DNA of 64,000 nt from positions 1 to 64,000 of the forward strand of contig CBFFRP010000292.1 of NCBI GenBank assembly GCA_965644295.1, in the 5' to 3' direction. Below, in pieces: positions 58,348 through 64,000 of this stretch. Within the stretch, counting starts at the first letter, position 1; each line of letters opens with the position of its first letter. The notes beneath the pieces are model-generated. The model saw nothing but the letters and a program-made list of their open reading frames with translations. It made no database searches and had not been told where the DNA came from. The position numbers and the translations under genes are program-made. The DNA is from Paraphysomonas bandaiensis. Its lineage: Eukaryota > Chrysophyceae.

Positions 58348-61300
58348 CTATTTCCCATCGACATCTGTCCCTAGCATCCATGCAGGCGGGACAGCAGCCT
58401 TCTTTGCACGGTTGTTTCTAACCATTTTAGGCTTCCCTCCAAATGAGCCTGACATGTTGGTGTTACCTTTAGTTGTTTTGACAAACTTTTGGTAACGGAC
58501 AGATGGGTCACGCTCTTTCTCCCGCTTCTCCTTGGCATCCACAAATTTCCTACAAAACATATAAAATAGACTACTGTGGGGAAAATAGTACATACTTCAT
58601 TCGCTTGTTTCTTTTCATCATGGCCTCAATGACAGTCGGGTCGGAGATTCCCCACTCCGCGGCTTGCTCAGATCCGGCAGCAGATACCCTAGATCTGGCT
58701 GTGTGTAACAACATGTCCGCATCTTCTTCCATGTCATAGTTGCCAGCACCGAATCGGGACGACGCCCCGGACAGATTGGACGAGCGCGATGCAGGTCGAG
58801 ACGAAGCAATTGTAGAAGATGACGTGGGACGAACACATATATTGGGGAGAAAACCGCTTCCTTGATCATCAGATATCCGCGATTTACTGCTCGAACGATT
58901 CAAATAGACTCCTGATTTTTCCAGTGAGTCATTTTCGCTCATCACATGAGGCGTTGTCGTAACCCATTCACCACTCCGTGCACTTGCTCGATACATATGC
59001 TGTAGCCTGGGAGAGATGTCTGCAGTACCTCTTTCAGTATCTGGAATAGATGGACATGGAATGGATTCTTTTTCCTGTGATATATGATCGTTGTATGTAC
59101 ACGTACCGGGTGATTGTGGACGCCTTTTGCGACGATGGTCACCATAGACTACCATTCCTTCTGCATTTAGCCCTCTACCTTCATTACTCTGTTTCTGACC
59201 ACTTCTTATCATGGATCGCATTGGTGCTTGCAGCCAATCATCCTCGAGCTCAGGCGCACAACTCAAAGAGTTGGCGTATTCTGCAAGCATGTCGCTGTCA
59301 CCTAGCATTGCATCTAACTCCTCGTCCATATAAGCTGCAGAGTTCAAAACGCGTTTGAGTTTACGACGACAAATGAATCCTCTAGCGACAGACTGTATGC
59401 ACATGGCAGCGTGGTGGATACGAGCACTATACACTGACTGCGCTTCCCTGCTTCCACGACGCTGGATCGACACCTCGGATGGGTGCAAGGATACTGGCTC
59501 AGTTCGAATTCTCCCGTTCTGGGAAGATCTAATTGACATAATTCGGCTGTGCTGACACCCATCATCCCAACGTGAAAGGAAATCTACGTGAGAGCGCATG
59601 ACATCCAATAAAGCAAACGACACTTCTGCAGACACGTGGTTTGCTTGCGAAGAGGAAGACCGTTCCCATATTCTAGCCACATTTTGTTCGGCAATCAAAC
59701 TGGATAAAAAGTGGGTAAACCTATTTGCAGCTGCTCCTCGTTTGTTGTTAGTCTCTCTACTACTAGTGTCCTGTGCACACCCGCATGAAATATTTGTACG
59801 GAAAGATTTCAGCAATGATTGGTGCCAACCACTATGTCGAGATGCGTCAATAAATTCCCGCAACTGCTGGTTTCGTTTAATTTTATTGTCTGATATCATC
59901 TGCGAATCAGATGATCCTGAAGAAAGAAGAGATGCTACAGGGTCTCGTGATGGGTGTGATATAGCTCGGCCTGACACTTCTACGACTTTGTGAAGCGCGT
60001 CGCATATCATTTCTGCTAAATTGCTGTCACTATTCACAGGGTTATCTTGAAGTTGGATAACTTTCAGTTCATTGCACTGTAATAATCCAGTTAATTTTTC
60101 CAGGGAAGGAATGCTATTAAAAGATAGATCGATCTCAGAAAGGTATGGGGATGTCATCAATGACATACTCGCAATGTCCAAGATCGAATTGTCCTGAAGA
60201 TATAGTTTGTCTAAAAGAGGCATAAACACTGGCCATCTAACATTCGAGGAATAGTTTTCTCGCACAGGTTCTACCCAGGCATTCATATTGGTAAGCTTGT
60301 TTCCACTTAACCATAAACTCCTCAAGTTAGGTAGGTATAACGGAGTCGGCAAATTTGTAAGTTGGTTTTGACTTAACACTAGCTGGGACAGCAGTGGACA
60401 CTGAGAGAGGGTGTCTCCACTGACGGTAGATAACTTATTGCGTCCAATATCTAGATGAGTCAGGGACTGCAAGTGATGCAAACTATCACGTGATACGCTA
60501 GATATCTTGTTGTGGTAGAGCTCCAGCTTCTGCAGACTCGTGGATGAGAGAAGTGGAATACTCGTCAGTCGATTCATATTCGCAGATAAATGAACTAAAC
60601 TAGGCAAGTCTTGCAACGGGGAAAGATCCGTTAATTGGTTCACTTCCAAGTGAAGAGTCCTCAGCGATTCCTTCCCACTCAGTCCCTTGATACATGTCAA
60701 TACATTGTCCTTTATACACAGCTCCTCTAACGGGCATTCACATTCGGCCAAATGGTCTAGATTCGATATTTTATTCACATTTACATCTAATACTCGTAAA
60801 TGGGGGTACTCTTTAACGAAACTAAGATTAGTCAGACCTTCCACTGACATCTTCAATTCTGTGTGCTCATTTCTATCCCCAGAAGACGGCTTCATATCAC
60901 CACAAGACTGACGAGAAACTAACAGCACAGCTCCCACCTGTGCACTTCTGTCCGAAATATCACCAGTAGGTTGCATTGCAACGCTTTCTGACCTATACTT
61001 ACGCCACGATTCTAGGGCATGTAATATTACATCCGTTCGGAAATCATTAGAGACCAATGCAGACGGTTCACAATTAGTAGAAGCATTATTTGGTACCTCT
61101 GCTAGTTCATCGGGCTGAGTGAAGCTCACAGGTGCATGCGACCGACTAATACACTCTCGAACAACCGATTCGATTCTTCCAGTCTGACTCGATATATCGG
61201 CATTTCCGTCAATCGCAATAGAGTCAGTACATTGCGCTGACTCACTCGTGGCTTGCACGTTGAGCATTGAGCTGGTTTTATCTTGATGGGTTTGCCTTGC

Positions 61301-63116
61301 AGTGTCAACCTCAACCTTTTCTAATTCTTTGCTACCAGAACTTGATTGTGAAGATATCGTAGAAGTCACTGCTTTCTTCACCTAATCAAAAAAATATGTT
61401 ATAAAAATCAATGAACCAATAGTAAATGAAAAAAGTAAAAATCAAACACGCACAGCACCTTGGATATAAACCCGCCCCATCCTGATCCTGAAGGCCGTGC
61501 ACCCATACTCTTCGTATCACCATCGCCATTTTGAGTAGCAGATACTCGTGATGTCCGTGCATTTTCCTTGTCCTGTTTCATACCTTTTACCACCACATGA
61601 ATTTACGTACACTACATACCATTTTAGAATTCTCATTGGCCTTCTTATACCTTTCTTTGCCAGTACTCTCTCGTTTCACTTCCTCTAGTTCTTTTCTTCG
61701 AGCGTCATCATCTCGCCTCTTGACTTCGTCTTGTTCCTTTTTTTTCTTCATTTCTTCGCGTTCTCTCTGTCTTTCTTCATCTTCTCGCTTCATTAACTCC
61801 TCTCGTCTTTTATCTTCTTCAGCTTTCAAGCGTGATTTTTCAGCTTCAGCTTTCCAAGCCGACGTGGACTCAATTTCCATCAATTTCATATCCTCTCTAG
61901 CTCGCTTTTCCCTCTTGCGCTCTATGCGCATCCTTTCTCCGAGCCCATCTTCTCTTGTCATATGTTTGCCTTCATCTCGCTGCTTTAGCCTTTCACGTTC
62001 AACTTGTTCCGCCTCACGCCTTTTGAGCTCATTCCAAGCGGCCCGACACTGTGTCTCATTTCTTTGCATCCGCGACCTCTCCTCACGCTCACGAATTGAT
62101 TGGCGCATCTGCTCGCGGCCGATTAACATCTGTCGATAAGCCCGCCGGCAATTTAACCCTCGAGAAACTCGCTGAATTACGATCTACACACCAGATAGTT
62201 ACGCATTGCTGCATATATTATATACGCAAACAATTTCATAGACTTATAGTATGTCAGTGCAGCAGGAATACAGTTGCGAGACAAAACACTATGTTACCGC
62301 TGCCCGTCGCTTATTCGCATTGACTTCGATTTCAGATGCAATTTTCTTCTTGCGCTCTTCCCTCTCACGTCGGTCCTGCTCAACTGCTAACTCATATTCT
62401 TCGTCCTTCTGTTGAAGTAAAACCTCGATTTCCTGCAGTGCCACCTGAAGACATCACGACTAGGCATCAATATTCCACATAAAAGAGTGTAATGTACACA
62501 CCTGCAAGTTATCCTTGTGTCGCGTTTCATGCAGCATCAAGTCGTCGTAGAGTAACCCTCCCTCTTCTGGAACAAACGGAAGAACTGCTTCAATAGATTG
62601 CTCCTCGAAATCCGAAACGTTGCTGACCACCGCACATAGTGTTTCAGTTGGTGCTGTTGTCGTTAAGCCTTGATCGCTGGTTACAGGCAGCAATTCAGCG
62701 TTGTCATATGAAATACTATAAATATATTCCACAGAGGTTATCATTTCAAAAAGAACTTCCCTCACTTCGTCGGCAATTTCAACAGCGTTGAGCATATTGT
62801 TATTGATGCTGGGGACAGATACGCATGCATCCGGACAATGGAGAACGTTACACTCAGAGTGCGAATTTTCATTAGGAATGTCAAATTCTACTTCTGAGTG
62901 TATTTCAAGAGTAAGGTCACGACCAGTGAGGTCGGCAGTCTTGAGCAGTTCACTCCACTCTTCGGTCTCTTCGTGTGCAGGAGTATTATTGAAATTGGCA
63001 AGTTCATCTTTCAAGAGCTCGATAGACTGTGCAATAAATTCATCGTGACCCTCACTGTCGACATCTGACAGATCATCTAGATCGTCCTCAAACAGCTGCT
63101 CTAGTTCCTCTAACAT
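58348..63116 (-). CDS. LRRIQ1-like protein (IQ motifs, coiled coil, leucine-rich repeats)
   Basis: Six exons (62502-63116, 62298-62444, 61620-62183, 61459-61572, 58596-61381, 58348-58549) give 1475 aa. An acidic N-terminus (MLEELEQLFEDDLDDLSDVD) is followed by an IQ motif near 255 (IVIQRVSRGLNCRRAYRQM) and a highly charged coiled coil (280-440). SDS22-like leucine-rich repeats run from about 650 to 930 (LRTLHLEVNQLTDLSPLQDL, LQKLELYHNKISSVS, LTHLDIGRNKLSTVS). A second IQ motif lies near 1138 (IHHAAMCIQSVARGFICRRK), and the C-terminus is Ser-rich with a basic end. Order and length match LRRIQ1, a protein linked to cilia/flagella; IQ motifs bind calmodulin. The fourth exon acceptor (AACAG/GAC) was chosen because it gives a 47-bp intron and keeps frame. 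Confidence 0.85.
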
Positions 63117-63777
63117 CACTCTACGTCACTCGACTGTTCTAACGGCTGTCTCTATATAACACACTCATTATCACCATCAATTCGCAGTCATGTTGGGCTA
63201 CAGTGATTGAGAATCACATCAAATCACCATCAACAGTGGCCGTATTAGAGGAAATGGACAGTTATATGAGAGTATAGTACACAGTGAACCGCAACACTAC
63301 ACGAAATGTATATATATATATATACTCCACGTAGTGTACCTATACATCCTGCATCTTAAACTGAAAGAGAATATAAGAAATACAGTAAAGTATACGGTGG
63401 GTATACCTTAAAAGCAGAAGGAGAGTAGAATACTGGTATACCGTATACCGGTATACCGGTATACGGACCATCTCAACAAATATACTTCTAACTTATAACG
63501 GTAACTCTATCCGGTCTTCTCAATGGAGGTATTCCGTATTGTATTCCTATTGGTACAGCGTATTTTATATTATATTTTATTCCCCCGGTTGACCACACAC
63601 ACAGCCGTGTGATGCATGCGATTATTTTGATCAATGACGAACGCATCATCCCATATCCCGCCCATATAGATACGCTCTAGATGAATGATCGGTCGCTATC
63701 AACACTCATATGCACTCGATGAGGTTCGAAATGAACAGAGTAAATCCATTGGGACCCATTGAAAGTGCTCTCTCGCT
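63117..63777. promoter_or_regulatory. Divergent intergenic region with GTATACC palindrome cluster
   Basis: Lies between two divergent gene starts. At 63435-63465 the sequence is a chain of GGTATACC/CCGGTATACCGG palindromes, with further GTATAC at 63391 and 63404. It could be a protein-binding site array or a cruciform-prone sequence. No gene seen. Confidence 0.35.
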
Positions 63778-64000
63778 ATGATTTCCGTTATTCTGAGTGT
63801 TTTCTTCTGTTTGCTATCAACAACAGGTAGCTGTCCAGTTAACTGTCTCAGCGTATAATAATATGTATATCAGGTGCCCAGTACAGCAACGATGAAGATA
63901 CATTCTTATGTGACTTAGTACAAGGCTCCAATATAGGCTCAAAACTCAGCTCAGGGTGGGACTGTTCCTCAGTGGGAAACAAGTGTAATTGGGATGGAGT
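63778..64000 (+). CDS. Secreted leucine-rich-repeat-type protein, N-terminus (cut by window edge)
   Basis: Exon 1 (63778-63826) encodes a signal peptide, MISVILSVFFCLLSTTG. A 47-bp intron (GTAGCT..ATCAG) follows, and exon 2 (from 63874) reads AQYSNDEDTFLCDLVQGSNI, WDCSSVGNKCNWDGV to the edge. The pattern Leu-Cys-Asp...Trp-Asp-Cys...Cys-x-Trp-Asp-Gly-Val is the N-terminal cap that precedes plant-type LRRs in plants and many protists. Only about 58 residues are visible. Confidence 0.6.

Noticed and set aside
61597-62139. Plus-strand Ser/Leu-rich 180-aa frame
   Set aside because: Antisense of the charged coiled-coil exon of the LRRIQ1-like gene.
1-64000. CRISPR arrays, tRNA or rRNA genes, bacterial operons
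   Set aside because: No spaced direct-repeat array, no convincing tRNA A/B-box pair and no rRNA sequence was seen; the window is eukaryotic.

Overview
The window is nuclear DNA from an intron-rich, AT-leaning eukaryotic microbe. Introns are short (mostly 45-110 bp) with GT..AG borders, and the genes are typically eukaryotic: fibrillarin, a class I histone deacetylase, ribosomal protein uS11/RPS14, a wybutosine tRNA enzyme fusion, an RCC1-HECT ubiquitin ligase and an LRRIQ1-like protein. LRRIQ1-like and other coiled-coil/EF-hand proteins suggest a flagellated or centriole-bearing cell. The TYW3-Kelch-TYW2 fusion, Crypton-type recombinase and small 'SLWW' protein are compatible with a stramenopile-like protist, but this is inference and the species cannot be named.

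Layout. 1-2.2 kb: 3' end of a Ty3/gypsy-type retrotransposon with its probable LTR. 3.4-3.9 kb: decayed repeats. 4.65-5.69 kb: fibrillarin. 7.2-9.1 kb: histone deacetylase in 11 exons. 9.2-11.6 kb: dispersed repeat and a Crypton-like tyrosine recombinase. 12.0-18.65 kb: a probable large undescribed mobile element with two divergent genes (OTU-like protease with zinc cluster and RS repeats; DDE-like transposase) leaving a mirrored repeat, plus a small basic protein gene. 19.2-19.6 kb: tetranucleotide array. 19.7-21.7 kb: ubiquitin-like plus PHR-like beta-sandwich protein. 22.4-22.9 kb: RPS14. 24.6-29.3 kb: PH/cyclic-nucleotide-binding/proline-rich protein with five WASHC3-like repeats. 30.2-32.6 kb: FxP-repeat coiled-coil protein. 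32.6-33.6 kb: hAT relic inside a direct repeat. 34.2-38.2 kb: TYW3-Kelch-TYW2. 38.3-40.7 kb: nested repeats with an intact non-autonomous hAT element. 41.0-43.5 kb: a 'WSENH' protein of bacterial-type resemblance. 43.6-44.4 and 45.5-45.9 kb: more tetranucleotide arrays around a small membrane protein gene. 46.4-50.3 kb: RCC1-HECT ligase. 50.75-52.66 kb: a 1.9 kb nearly perfect palindrome. 53.2-54.7 kb: EF-hand/coiled-coil protein. 55.5-56.1 kb: small basic protein. 58.3-63.1 kb: LRRIQ1-like. 63.8 kb to the edge: start of a secreted leucine-rich-repeat-type protein.

There are no operons and no RNA genes that I could recognise. Host genes are single transcription units; the rest is largely transposon-derived. 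Several host proteins share cellular themes: translation and RNA modification (fibrillarin, RPS14, TYW), ubiquitin signalling (HECT, UBL/PHR-like) and cytoskeleton or flagellum (FxP repeat, EF-hand coiled coil, LRRIQ1, WASHC3-like repeats). Exon borders were derived by hand from reading-frame continuity, GT/AG borders and family conservation.
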